From contig NZ_BMNA01000014.1 in the NCBI RefSeq assembly GCF_014646215.1, positions 25,372-89,371 on the forward strand: 64,000 bases of DNA, read 5' to 3'. Positions 34,890 through 43,813 of the stretch are shown piece by piece. The notes under the pieces were generated by a model that saw only the letters and a program-made list of their open reading frames with translations, had not been told where the DNA came from and did no database searches. The position numbers and the translations under genes are program-made. Within the stretch, counting starts at the first letter, position 1, and the number at the start of each line of letters is the position of its first letter. The stretch comes from Nakamurella endophytica. Lineage in GTDB: Bacteria; Actinomycetota; Actinomycetes; Mycobacteriales; Nakamurellaceae.

Positions 34890-36707
34890 TCAGGACCCTG
34901 AGGACTCGACCGGCGCCGGGTCGGCGCCGGATCGGGGAGCGGCGTCGTCGCCGCGCTGCCGGGCCTGCCGCGCAGCGGTCGGCTCCCACCGGCCGTCGGC
35001 GTGCACCCGCAGCCCGTAGTCGCGTTCTGCGGCAGCGGGTGTCACGTAGCCCTCGGCGACATCGGCCACCACGGCGGCCGGGTCGCGGTCCAGCGGGTCG
35101 CCGTGGCCGCCGCCGCCGGCGGTGCGGTTGACGAAGCGGTCCCCGGCCGCCATCGCGGCCCGGTACATCCCGACGACGACCTCGCGGTCCGTGCCGGGCC
35201 AGATCGTCATGGCGCTGGGCCGGGGCTCGCGGCCGCCGTCCAGCGCCCACGGCGGGGTCTTGCTGCGCTTCTTCATCGACAGCACCTCGCCGGGCTCGGT
35301 GTACCGGACCTCGCGCAGCACGCCGACACCGCCGCGATGGCGGCCGGGGCCGCCGGAGTCCGGGATCAGTTCCAGCCGCTCGTGCAGCAGCGCGGCCTTG
35401 TGCTCGAGCACCTCGACCGGGGTGTTCCGGACGGTGGTCTGGCTCGGGTGCTGCTGGGCGTTGCCGCCGTCGTGGTCCTGCGTGGCGCCCCAGCCGATGC
35501 CCTCGTTGTTGCTGACCACGTAGTCCGCGCCGGTCCGGGAATCGCGGCCGAGCGCCATGAATCCCGGCTCGTCGCCGCCGGACGACGCCGGGATCGACCG
35601 GATCGCCGCGGCGAGCGCCTTGTGCATGAGCTCGAACGCCACGATGGCGCTCCACTGGGTGAAGGTGGCCGAGGGATACCGGGCGTCGAAGATCGAGCCC
35701 GGGTCGGTGACCACCTCCAGCGGCCGGAAGTGGCCGGCGTTGGTGGGCACGCTGCCGGTGGTCAGCTCCTTGAAGATGGCCTTGGCGATCCCCAGCGTCG
35801 ACCCGATCGGCAGGTTCACCGGACCGGCGACCGCGGGCGAGGAACCCCGGAAGTCGGCGACCATCCGGTCGCCGTCCACGGTGACCGTGACCCGGATCGG
35901 GATGAGATCGTCGGTGACGTAGTCGTCGTCGATCCAGTCGTCGGCGGTCCAGCTGCCGTCCGGCAGGGCGGCCACCGCGCGCCGGGCCTGCGCCTCGCCG
36001 TGCTCGATCACCCGCCGGACGGCGTGCACCACCGTCCCGTACCCGAACTTGTCCCAGACCTCGGCCAGCCGGGCCTCGCCGGTGCGCAGCGCGGCCAGCT
36101 GGGCGTTGAAGTCGCCCAGCGTCAGGTCCGGCAGCCGCGAGTTGAACCGGATGAGCTCCAGGACGTCCCGGACCGGTTCGCCGCCGGCCACCACCCGGGT
36201 GCCGGGGAAGATCAACCCCTCCTGGTGCATGTCGGTCGAGTCCAGGACGTAGCCGGCGTCCTTGGCGCCCAGGTCCATCCAGTGCGCCCGGACAGCCAGG
36301 TAGGCCGCCGGGCCGGTGACGTCGGGGTGGAACACCGGGGCGAACAGCATGGCGTCGTAGGAGTGGGCGCCGCTCCAGTAGGGGTAGTTCAGCAGGTACA
36401 CATCGCCCGGCGCCATCCGCTCCGGACCGACGTAGTCGGTGCCCTTGACGATCGCGTAGTCGTTGGCGCCGAGGAAGTGGGTGATCCCGGCCGCCTCCGC
36501 CATCAGCTCGAGATCGGCGGTGTACAGCGAGATGCCGAAATCCAGCACGTCGTAGATGACGGGGTTGAAGGCGGAGCGGACCAGCGTCCGGCGCATCTGC
36601 TCGGCGACCGAGACGACGTAGTTGCGGATCACCTCGACGGTGGCGCCGTCCAGCTCCGCCGCGCCGGCCGCCGCACCGGTGTCGCCCGTGGGCTGCCTGT
36701 CGGTCAC
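34890..36707 (-). CDS. hyuB: Hydantoinase B / 5-oxoprolinase beta-type subunit
   Basis: 605 residues. HyuB family: IRNYVVSVAEQMRRTLVRSAFNPVIYD-type opening, GDVYLLNYPYWSGAHSYDAM, AHWMDLGAKDAG, HQEGLIFPGTRV, GPVNLPIGSTLGIAK and the NNEGIGWGATQDHDGGNA region. With HyuA it carries out ATP-dependent ring opening of 5-oxoproline, hydantoins or N-methylhydantoin; which one is not decided. GTG 36707 overlaps the hyuA stop (GTGA), as expected for two subunits made in equal amounts. Confidence 0.92.
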   Translation of the reverse strand: MTDRQPTGDTGAAAGAAELDGATVEVIRNYVVSVAEQMRRTLVRSAFNPVIYDVLDFGISLYTADLELMAEAAGITHFLGANDYAIVKGTDYVGPERMAPGDVYLLNYPYWSGAHSYDAMLFAPVFHPDVTGPAAYLAVRAHWMDLGAKDAGYVLDSTDMHQEGLIFPGTRVVAGGEPVRDVLELIRFNSRLPDLTLGDFNAQLAALRTGEARLAEVWDKFGYGTVVHAVRRVIEHGEAQARRAVAALPDGSWTADDWIDDDYVTDDLIPIRVTVTVDGDRMVADFRGSSPAVAGPVNLPIGSTLGIAKAIFKELTTGSVPTNAGHFRPLEVVTDPGSIFDARYPSATFTQWSAIVAFELMHKALAAAIRSIPASSGGDEPGFMALGRDSRTGADYVVSNNEGIGWGATQDHDGGNAQQHPSQTTVRNTPVEVLEHKAALLHERLELIPDSGGPGRHRGGVGVLREVRYTEPGEVLSMKKRSKTPPWALDGGREPRPSAMTIWPGTDREVVVGMYRAAMAAGDRFVNRTAGGGGHGDPLDRDPAAVVADVAEGYVTPAAAERDYGLRVHADGRWEPTAARQARQRGDDAAPRSGADPAPVESSGS

Positions 36708-38758
36708 TGGTCCTCCCGGGTCCGCACGAACAGGTGGCCGTACCGGTCCACCGTGAGCAGCTGGTCGCCGAAGACGACCGTCGTCGCCGTGCCCTCCTCG
36801 ACCACCAGCGGCCCGGCGACCTGCTGGCCGGGCACCAGCGACTCGCGCAGGAACACCGCGGCGTCGACGGGTCCGCCGGCGGCCACGTCGTGGAACCGCC
36901 GGGTGCCGACCGGCTCCCCCGGCGTCCCGCCCGGCGGCAGCGGCTGCAACCCGGGTTTGGGCAGCTCGCCGGTGCCCAGCACCCGGACGGTCAGCACCTG
37001 CACCGCCTCCGGCATGGCGTGCCCGTAGCGGTGCCGGTGCAGGTCGTGGAACCGCTGCACCAGGTCCGCGCTGCGGTCGCCGGGGTGCAGCTCGACCGGC
37101 AGCGTGTGCTCCTGCCCGCGGTACCGGACGTCCAGCGAGCGCACCGACCGGCGCTGCGCCGGCTTGACGCCCTGCTCGGAGAGCATCTGCTCGGCCCGGG
37201 AGGCCAGGTCGTCGAAGACCGGCCCGAGCCGCTCCAGGTACTTGTCGTCCAGCGGCTGCAGCGCGGTGGCGGCGAACTCGAACTGCAGGTCGCTGCGGAG
37301 CATGCCGAACGCCGAGAACGCCGCCGGCACCTGCGGGATCACCGTCGTGGCGATGCCCATCTCCCGCGCCAGCATGGCGGCGAGCAGGCCGCCGGCGCCG
37401 CCGAAGCTGAGCAGCGCGAACTCGCGCGGATCCAGGCCACGCTCGACGGTGATCTCGCGCAGCGCACCGACCGACCGGGCGAGCAGCACCCGGAAGACGC
37501 TGGCCGCGGCGTCCTGCACGGTCATACCGAGCGGCCGGGCGATGCGCTCCTCCACGGCGGCCGCGGCGGCCGCCGTGTCGATCTCCATGGCGCCGGCGAG
37601 GAAGTGCGCAGGATCCAGGTACCCGAGCACGAGCGCCGCATCGGTGAGCGTCGGCTCGGTGCCGCCGCGGCCGTAGGCCACCGGCCCGGGCACCGCGCCG
37701 GCGCTGCGCGGGCCCACCTTGAGCAGGCCGTCGTCGACCCAGGCGATGGACCCGCCGCCGGCGCCGACGGTGCGGATGTCGAAGATCGGCACCTGCAGTG
37801 GGAACCCGTCGATCGCGGCCTCGTGGACCTCGGTGGGCCGGCCGTCGAGCACCACGCAGGCGTCCACGCTGGTGCCGCCGACGTCGAACGAGAGCACCTT
37901 GGGCAGCCCGAGCTCGGTGGCCAGGAACGACGCGCCGACCACGCCGCCGGCCGGCCCGGACAGGACCGTGGTCAGCGGCGCGGTGCGGGCGACGGACGAC
38001 GTCATGGCGCCCCCGCCGGACCGCATGATGTGCAGCGGGTGGCCGAGACCGGCGTCGGCCAGCTCGGACTCGAGCCGGCCCAGGTAGTCCGACAGCACCG
38101 GCCGGATGTAGGCGTCGAGCACCACGGTGCAGGTCCGCTCGTACTCGCGGTACTCCCGGGTGATGTCCGACGAGACCGCCACCGCCACGCCGGGGTAGGC
38201 CTCGCGCAGCAGCGCGCCGGCCCGGCGCTCGTGCGCCGGGTTGGCGTAGGAGTGCAGGAAGCACACGGCGATCGAGCGCAGGCCCGCGTCCTCGACCAGC
38301 ACCCGTCCGGCCTCGAGGACCGCGTCCTCGTCCAGCGGCAGAAGTTCGCGGCCCTGCGCGTCCATCCGCCCCGGGACGCCGAGCCGGTGCCGCCGCGGCA
38401 CCAGCGGCGGCGGCGCCGCGTAGGAGAAGTCGTACATGTGGCTGGCCGGGATGGCGGCGCGGGCGATCTCCAGCAGGTCGCGGAAACCCTCGTTGGTGAT
38501 GATGCCGACGTCGGCGCCGGCCCGCTGCAGGATGGCGTTCAGCCCCAGGGTGGTGCCGTGGGCGAAGGCGCCGACCTCGTCCAGCCGCGGGTGCAGGTCG
38601 GCCACCGCCGCCACCACACCCCGTGCCGGGTCGGCCGGCGTGGTGGACCGCTTGTGCAGCGTCATCCGGCCGTCCCGCTCGTCGAAGGACAGCACGTCCA
38701 CGAACGTGCCGCCGATGTCGACGGCCAGCCGCAGGTGGTCCGCGGGCGCCGGCGTCAT
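36704..38758 (-). CDS. hyuA: Hydantoinase A / 5-oxoprolinase alpha-type subunit
   Basis: 684 residues of the actin-like ATPase HyuA family: RLAVDIGGTFVDVLSFD at the N-terminus, FAHGTTLGLNAILQR, GIITNEGFRDLLEI, EYREYERTCTVVLDAYIRP, LSFDVGGTSVDACVV, GAGGGSIAWVDDG and ALLSFGGAGGLLAAMLA. Works with HyuB encoded immediately downstream. ATG 38758 overlaps the amidohydrolase stop (ATGA). Confidence 0.93.
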   Translation of the reverse strand: MTPAPADHLRLAVDIGGTFVDVLSFDERDGRMTLHKRSTTPADPARGVVAAVADLHPRLDEVGAFAHGTTLGLNAILQRAGADVGIITNEGFRDLLEIARAAIPASHMYDFSYAAPPPLVPRRHRLGVPGRMDAQGRELLPLDEDAVLEAGRVLVEDAGLRSIAVCFLHSYANPAHERRAGALLREAYPGVAVAVSSDITREYREYERTCTVVLDAYIRPVLSDYLGRLESELADAGLGHPLHIMRSGGGAMTSSVARTAPLTTVLSGPAGGVVGASFLATELGLPKVLSFDVGGTSVDACVVLDGRPTEVHEAAIDGFPLQVPIFDIRTVGAGGGSIAWVDDGLLKVGPRSAGAVPGPVAYGRGGTEPTLTDAALVLGYLDPAHFLAGAMEIDTAAAAAAVEERIARPLGMTVQDAAASVFRVLLARSVGALREITVERGLDPREFALLSFGGAGGLLAAMLAREMGIATTVIPQVPAAFSAFGMLRSDLQFEFAATALQPLDDKYLERLGPVFDDLASRAEQMLSEQGVKPAQRRSVRSLDVRYRGQEHTLPVELHPGDRSADLVQRFHDLHRHRYGHAMPEAVQVLTVRVLGTGELPKPGLQPLPPGGTPGEPVGTRRFHDVAAGGPVDAAVFLRESLVPGQQVAGPLVVEEGTATTVVFGDQLLTVDRYGHLFVRTREDQ

Positions 38759-40014
38759 GCCGCGGCCCCGCCGGACAGGTCGTCGCGGACGGTCCGGCCC
38801 TCCTGCAGCACCAGCCGGGTGCGGCGGAGCGCCGAGACGTCCCGCGTCGGGTCGTCGTCGGTCACGACGAGGTCGGCCAGGTAGCCGTTCTCGACCGCGC
38901 CGATCCGGTCCGCCAGGCCGACAAGGCGGGCACCGTCCAGCGTCGCCGCGCGCACCACCTCCGCGGGCGAGAGCCCGGCGGTCACCATCAGCTCCATCTC
39001 GCGGACCTGGCAGACGGTGTCCTCGTACGGTTCCCCCGGCGGGTAGTCGGTCCCGGTGACGAAGGTGACGCCGCTGCCGGGGGTCTCGCCGCGGCCGTGG
39101 TCGACGATCCGCCGGATCGAGGCCAGGTGACCCGGTCCCACGGACACCGCGCGCTCGATCTGCCACGGCGTGAAGTGGTGCTCGGCCATCCACTCGGGGC
39201 AGTGCGTGACGGACAGCGTCGGCGTGACGAACACCCCGGCGTCCCGCATCACGGCGACGGTCTCCAGGTCGACGTCGTAGGCGTGCTCGAAGGAGCGGAC
39301 CCCCGCCGCGACGGCCTGCCGGATCGCCGGGCCGTGGCCGGCGTGGGCGACCACGTACTTGCCGCGCTCCGTGGCGGCCCGCACCGCCGCCCGCATCTCG
39401 TCCTCGGTCATCTCCGCACCGACGAAGTCCTCGCCCTCGCGGGCGATCCCGCCGGTGATGAAGATCTTGACGTGGTCGGCGCCGGCGCCGAACTCGGTGC
39501 GGGCCGCCTTGAGGAAGCCGTCGTAGCCGTCGGCGACGGCGTCGGTGAAGCCGTGCCCGCGGCCGCCGGTCGTGGTGATCGCCCGACCCGCGGCCAGGAT
39601 CCGGGGCGCCTGCACCCAGCCCTGTGCCGCTGCCCGGCGGATGGCGATGTCGGCGCGGTTGTGCTCGTCCAGGCAGCGCACGGTGGTGATGCCGGCCCGG
39701 AGGGCGTCGGTGGCCCGGGAGAGCCCGCGCAGCACGCTGACGTCCGCGCCCTCGGCCAGGTCGATCTCCTCGAACGGGTACACCGCCGTCAGGTGGGTGT
39801 GCACGGAGATCAGCCCCGGCAGCACGTGCCGCCCGGCGAGGTCGACGTCCCGACCCTGCCAGGGCGCGTCGGCCGGGCGGTCCAGGTCGACGACACCGTC
39901 GACGACGGTGACGGTCCGGCCCGGCGTGGTGGTGCCGGTCCGCACGTCCACCACCGTGGCGTTGCGCAGCCGGATCGACCGGTCGGGGCGGATCCGTTCC
40001 GCGGGGATGTGCAT
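38755..40014 (-). CDS. Metal-dependent amidohydrolase (imidazolonepropionase-like group)
   Basis: 419 residues. Amidohydrolase fold with HVLPGLISVHTHLTAVYP (metal HxH), the carbamate Lys in HVKIFITGGIAREGE, VVAHAGHG, FEHAYDVD and the Asp of VTGTDYPPGEP. The group includes Xaa-Pro dipeptidase-like and other cyclic-amide hydrolases; substrate unknown. ATG 40014, two bases after the flavoenzyme stop. The second amidohydrolase of this cluster, distinct from the hydantoinase at 27060. Confidence 0.9.
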   Translation of the reverse strand: MHIPAERIRPDRSIRLRNATVVDVRTGTTTPGRTVTVVDGVVDLDRPADAPWQGRDVDLAGRHVLPGLISVHTHLTAVYPFEEIDLAEGADVSVLRGLSRATDALRAGITTVRCLDEHNRADIAIRRAAAQGWVQAPRILAAGRAITTTGGRGHGFTDAVADGYDGFLKAARTEFGAGADHVKIFITGGIAREGEDFVGAEMTEDEMRAAVRAATERGKYVVAHAGHGPAIRQAVAAGVRSFEHAYDVDLETVAVMRDAGVFVTPTLSVTHCPEWMAEHHFTPWQIERAVSVGPGHLASIRRIVDHGRGETPGSGVTFVTGTDYPPGEPYEDTVCQVREMELMVTAGLSPAEVVRAATLDGARLVGLADRIGAVENGYLADLVVTDDDPTRDVSALRRTRLVLQEGRTVRDDLSGGAAA

Positions 40015-40016
40015 CC

Positions 40017-41243
40017 CTACCTCTTTCCGGTGTCGGTGTCGGTGGCGCCGGCGATGGTGCCGACGACGGTGCTGGCACCGGCGGGGTGCAGCGGCCCGTC
40101 CGCCGCGGCCACCAGGCGCGCGGGGCCGAGGTCGGCGACGTCCACCGGTGGTGCGATGCCGGTGACGGCGGCAGCCAGGACGTCCGCCCACAGCGGCGCG
40201 AACGTGAAGCCGTAGGTGCCGCCGGCGACCAGGAAACCGGGGTGGCCGGGCAGCGCGCCGATCACCGGCATCTCGTCCGGCGTCGCCGACAGCGGACCGG
40301 TCCACGCCCGCTCGGGTCCGTGGGCGGCCAGCAGCGGCAGCACCCGTGACGCCTGCGCCGCCGAGGCGGTGACCCCGGCGGCGTCCACGTCCGCGGTGCC
40401 GTCGGGACGCAGCGGCCCGGCCGGCCAGCCACCGCCGACCAGGAACCGGCCGTCGTCGGCCTGCTTGACGGACAGCCCCTGGGCCACGTGCTGCACCAGG
40501 TGGTCGAGCTGCCGGGGCGCGGGCGCCGAGCGGTACATCTGGATGGCGAGCGGTGCCAGCGCGACCTCGACGCCGACCATCCGGCAGATCTCGCCGAGCC
40601 ACGGCCCGGCCACGTCGACGACGACCCCGCACGAGCGCTCGACGCCCCGGGCCTGGACCAGGAAGCCGTCCCCCGACGGGCGGACGGCGGCGACCGGCGC
40701 CTGCTCCAGGACCTCGACGCCGGCCCGCCGGGCGTCGGCCACCAGCGCCGGGGTGGTCACCGCGGGGTCCGCCCAGCCGTCCCAGTCGCACCAGGTGGCG
40801 GCCAGCACCGACGGCCCGAGCGCCGGTGTCACCCGCCGCGCGGCGGCACCGTCGACGACCTCGGTGGGGATCCCGGCCGCCGCCTCCCAGCGCTGCTTGC
40901 GGTGCAGTTCGGCGACGTCCTCCGCGGTCTCGGCGACCATCCAGCCGCCGGTCCGGTGCCAGCCGGTGCCGCTCGGGATCTCGTCCTCCCACCGCAGCCA
41001 CGCGCCGTGCGCCGCCGCCTGCAGCGGGACCAGCCGCTGCACGTCGACCGGGACCCGCTGCCCGGGCCGCCGGGTGTGGATGCCCTGGATGTGCACGTTG
41101 CCCGCGGTGGCCGCCGACCCCTGCGACCCGGCCCGGCCCGATTCCAGGACGGTGACGGACAGACCCCGGCCGGCCAGGGTGCGCGCGGCCGCCGCGCCGA
41201 GGATGCCGGCGCCGACGACGACCACGTCGCAGGTCGGGGTCAC
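40017..41243 (-). CDS. FAD-dependent amine/amino-acid oxidoreductase (DAO family)
   Basis: 408 residues. N-terminal FAD site VVVVGAGILGAAAARTLAGRG, then GSAATAGNVH and the C-terminal GGTYGFTFAPLWADVLA. Family members include sarcosine oxidase, glycine oxidase, D-amino-acid and D-hydroxyproline dehydrogenases. GTG 41243 overlaps the DapA-like stop (GTGA). Pairing with a DapA-like enzyme occurs in hydroxyproline catabolism, and pairing with HyuAB fits sarcosine formed from N-methylhydantoin; the sequence does not choose between them. Confidence 0.88.
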   Translation of the reverse strand: MTPTCDVVVVGAGILGAAAARTLAGRGLSVTVLESGRAGSQGSAATAGNVHIQGIHTRRPGQRVPVDVQRLVPLQAAAHGAWLRWEDEIPSGTGWHRTGGWMVAETAEDVAELHRKQRWEAAAGIPTEVVDGAAARRVTPALGPSVLAATWCDWDGWADPAVTTPALVADARRAGVEVLEQAPVAAVRPSGDGFLVQARGVERSCGVVVDVAGPWLGEICRMVGVEVALAPLAIQMYRSAPAPRQLDHLVQHVAQGLSVKQADDGRFLVGGGWPAGPLRPDGTADVDAAGVTASAAQASRVLPLLAAHGPERAWTGPLSATPDEMPVIGALPGHPGFLVAGGTYGFTFAPLWADVLAAAVTGIAPPVDVADLGPARLVAAADGPLHPAGASTVVGTIAGATDTDTGKR

Positions 41244-42217
41244 CGCGGCGCCCCGGCCGGACCTGCGGCGGGCGCGGCCATGCGGGCGGCGTCGCGGATG
41301 CCGGAGTCGTCGACGACCGCGGTCAACCGGGCCAGCAGCCCGGGATCGGTCACCGGCAGCAGCGGCGGCCGCACGGTCCCCCCGGGTTGACCGAGGATCG
41401 ACATGACGGCCTTGAGCTGCGGGATCGGGGTGGCGAATACGCCGCTGTAGTCGGGCCGGATGAGCCGGCCCGACAGGGCGCGGTAGCGGTCCACCCAGTG
41501 CGTCGCCGCCGCCGCGTCCCCGTCCGCGACGGCCCGGTAGTACGGCACGGCGAACGGCGCCCCGACCCCGCCGCCGTCGATGTTGCCGTCGCCGCCGAGG
41601 CCGAGCAGGATCGCCAGCCCGCGGCGGGACAGGAAGCTGCCGAACACCCGCACCTGATGGGTCAGGCGCTCGACCGTGTCGGCCATCGCGGGCCAGTCGC
41701 CGGTGCTGTCCTTGACCGCCACCACCTGCGGCAGGTCGGCCAGCCGCTGCAGCAGGTCCGGGTGGTCGTCCAGGTCCACCGCGACGCCGCGGGGCCAGTT
41801 GTAGACCATGAAGGGCAGGTCGGTCGCCGACGAGACGGCCCGGTAGAACTCGAGGACCTCGGCGGGGGCGGGGTGCACGTAGGGCGGCACGGTGGACAGC
41901 ACGCCGTCCGCGCCGATGCCCGCGGCGTGCCGCGCCAGCTCGCCGGCCTCCGCCGCCGTGTACGCGCTGACGCCGACCACCACCGGGAACCGCCCGGCGG
42001 CGGCCGCGACGGCGACCTCGGCCACCCGCCGACGTTCGGCCGGCGTCTGGCTGAACCACTCGCCCGTGCTGCCGTTGACCAGGACGCCGTCCACCCGGTG
42101 GCCGGCGTAGAGCTCCATCAGCTCGGTCAGCGCCGCCTCGTCCAGCGCCCCGTCGGGCGTGAACGGGGTGGGCGCGGCCGGCCAGTAGCCCTGCCAGCTC
42201 ACGTCGGTCCGGTCCAC
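41240..42217 (-). CDS. DapA/N-acetylneuraminate-lyase superfamily enzyme
   Basis: 325 residues. Class I aldolase barrel with PAAPTPFTPDGALDEAAL, the pyruvate-binding GSTGEW motif (about 49-54), the catalytic Tyr139 in MVYNWP and Schiff-base Lys169 in VVAVKDSTGD. Could be a lyase, aldolase or deaminating dehydratase. GTG 42217 is preferred over 42220 because the AGGAG site would be too close to the latter. First gene of the minus-strand catabolic cluster, divergent from lacI. Confidence 0.88.
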   Translation of the reverse strand: MDRTDVSWQGYWPAAPTPFTPDGALDEAALTELMELYAGHRVDGVLVNGSTGEWFSQTPAERRRVAEVAVAAAAGRFPVVVGVSAYTAAEAGELARHAAGIGADGVLSTVPPYVHPAPAEVLEFYRAVSSATDLPFMVYNWPRGVAVDLDDHPDLLQRLADLPQVVAVKDSTGDWPAMADTVERLTHQVRVFGSFLSRRGLAILLGLGGDGNIDGGGVGAPFAVPYYRAVADGDAAAATHWVDRYRALSGRLIRPDYSGVFATPIPQLKAVMSILGQPGGTVRPPLLPVTDPGLLARLTAVVDDSGIRDAARMAAPAAGPAGAPR

Positions 42218-42267
42218 CACGTCTCCTGTCCGGCTCGTCCCGTCGGGGCGTCCGGTGCGGACGGCGT

Positions 42268-42281
42268 TGGGATCGATTGCA
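42268..42281. promoter_or_regulatory. LacI-type operator 1 (catabolic operon)
   Basis: TGGGATCGATTGCA, an imperfect dyad around ATCGAT with the right half TTGCA intact. The 11-bp core GATCGATTGCA is repeated exactly at 42548-42558. It overlaps the expected transcription start of the catabolic operon. Confidence 0.65.
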
Positions 42282-42282
42282 C

Positions 42283-42311
42283 AGATTCCCGGTCCGGGCG
42301 CTCCGGGTCAA
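42283..42311 (-). promoter_or_regulatory. Promoter of the catabolic operon
   Basis: On the minus strand, -35 TTGACC (42306-42311) and -10 GAATCT (42283-42288) are 17 bp apart. The start point would fall near 42276, inside operator 1, leaving an untranslated leader of about 60 bases. Confidence 0.55.
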
Positions 42312-42539
42312 CCGCCGAAACCGCGAATTAACCGGGGACAACGTCGCGGCAACACCATCCGGCGCACCCGGGGCGCTGCGGACCCGTGACCGGGACGCGA
42401 CCGGCTCGACTGCGGCGCCGGCACGGTGGCCGGTCCGGCCCGCACGTCGCGCAAGGCTCCGCCGCGGCGGCCGCCGGCGGTCGCGCACGCACCGGGACCG
42501 ACCTCCGACATGCCGCCCCGGCCGGCCCGGTCGGTCCAC

Positions 42540-42558
42540 TACCGTGAGATCGATTGCA
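42540..42558 (+). promoter_or_regulatory. lacI -10 box and operator 2
   Basis: TACCGT at 42540-42545 runs into TGAGATCGATTGCA (42545-42558), the second copy of the operator. The geometry (operator at the start point) is the same as at the divergent promoter, so the regulator probably controls itself as well. Confidence 0.6.
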
Positions 42559-42595
42559 GACCGTGCGGGGCGGCACGAGGTCACGGAGGGGTGGG

Positions 42596-43813
42596 ATGAC
42601 GGTCACGCTGCAGCAGGTCGCAGCCCTGGCGGGAGTGTCCCGGAGCACCGCGTCCCGGGCGTTGAGCGGGTCGCCCGCCATCTCCGGGGAGACCCGCCGG
42701 ATCGTCGAGCAGGCCGCCGGCTCGCTCGGCTACCGGCCCAACCGGATGGCCAGCGGCCTGCGGTCGCGGCGGTCCGGACTGATCGGCCTGGTGCTGAACA
42801 ACCTGATCAACAACTCGTTCCACACGATCGCGGAGGTGGTGCACCGGCGGGCGGCTGCGGGCTCGTACCAGGTGCTGCTGTGCATCACCGACGCCGACCC
42901 GGAACGGGAACGCTCGGTGCTGCAGACCCTGGCCGACCACCGGGTGGACGGCGTCATCATCGCCGGCACCGGCCAGAACGCCCGGGTCACCAACGCGCTG
43001 CGCGAGCAGGGCACCGCGGTGGTGAACCTGATCCGCGCCCCGCGCGAGAGCTCCGCGCCGGCCGTGCTCGCCGCCGACCGCGAGGGTGCCGCCGACGCGG
43101 TGTCCTACCTGCTCGGGCTCGGCCACACCCGGATCGGCTACATCGGCGGCCCGGCCGGCACCAACTCCGGGGACGAGCGGTGGGCCGGGTACGCCGGCTC
43201 GCTGGCCGCCGCGGGACTCGCCGTCGACGACGGCCTCGTGCGCCGCGGACCGTTCGCCCCGGAGTTCGGTGTCGCGGCGGTCGACGAGCTGTTCGGCTCC
43301 GGCAGCGCGATGACGGCGCTGTTCGTCGCCAACCACGAGGCCGTGTTCGGCGCGCTGCCCGCGCTGAGCGCCCGCCGGATCCGGGTGCCCGAGGACCTGT
43401 CGCTGGTCTGCCACGAGGACATCCCGTGGCTGCGCTGGTGGAACCCGCCGGTGACCGTGGTCGACAACGGCGCCCGCGAGCTCGGCGAGCTGTCGATGGA
43501 CGTGCTGCTGCAGCAGCTGGCCCGGCGGGACGGCAGCCGTCCGGCGGCCGGGAACGGGGCGCCCACGGCGGGCGGTGGCTCCCGTGCCACCGGCTCAAGC
43601 GGGCCCGCCGGCACGGTCGCCGGGCCCGCCCGAGCCGGTGGCACGGACGTCGCCGTGACCCTGCGGCCGGGGCGGACGTACCGGGTGGGCGCGCAGCTGG
43701 TGCTGCGCGGGTCGTGCCGGCCGTTCGCCGGACGGCCGGCGGGACCGCCGGAGCAGCAGGACGCGGCCGGCGCCGACCTCGGGACGGCGGCGTCGGGGAC
43801 AATGGCGGGGTGA
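42596..43813 (+). CDS. LacI-family transcriptional regulator
   Basis: 405 residues. N-terminal HTH VTLQQVAALAGVSRSTASRALSG followed by hinge helix YRPNRMASGLRSRRSGLIG, then a periplasmic-binding-like effector domain to LVLRGS. About 60 extra residues arise from a Gly/Ala/Ser-rich insert (about 307-345) before the last strand and a C-terminal tail after LVLRGSC. ATG 42596 has GGAGG upstream. Divergent from, and likely repressor of, the DapA-to-hydantoinase cluster; effector unknown. Its stop overlaps the dusB start, but dusB also has its own leaderless-type promoter. Confidence 0.92.
   Translation: MTVTLQQVAALAGVSRSTASRALSGSPAISGETRRIVEQAAGSLGYRPNRMASGLRSRRSGLIGLVLNNLINNSFHTIAEVVHRRAAAGSYQVLLCITDADPERERSVLQTLADHRVDGVIIAGTGQNARVTNALREQGTAVVNLIRAPRESSAPAVLAADREGAADAVSYLLGLGHTRIGYIGGPAGTNSGDERWAGYAGSLAAAGLAVDDGLVRRGPFAPEFGVAAVDELFGSGSAMTALFVANHEAVFGALPALSARRIRVPEDLSLVCHEDIPWLRWWNPPVTVVDNGARELGELSMDVLLQQLARRDGSRPAAGNGAPTAGGGSRATGSSGPAGTVAGPARAGGTDVAVTLRPGRTYRVGAQLVLRGSCRPFAGRPAGPPEQQDAAGADLGTAASGTMAG

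Noticed and set aside
40017..42217. Reading DAO plus DapA as a hydroxyproline pathway
   Set aside because: No proline racemase/epimerase or ketoglutarate-semialdehyde dehydrogenase gene in the cluster; kept only as one option.
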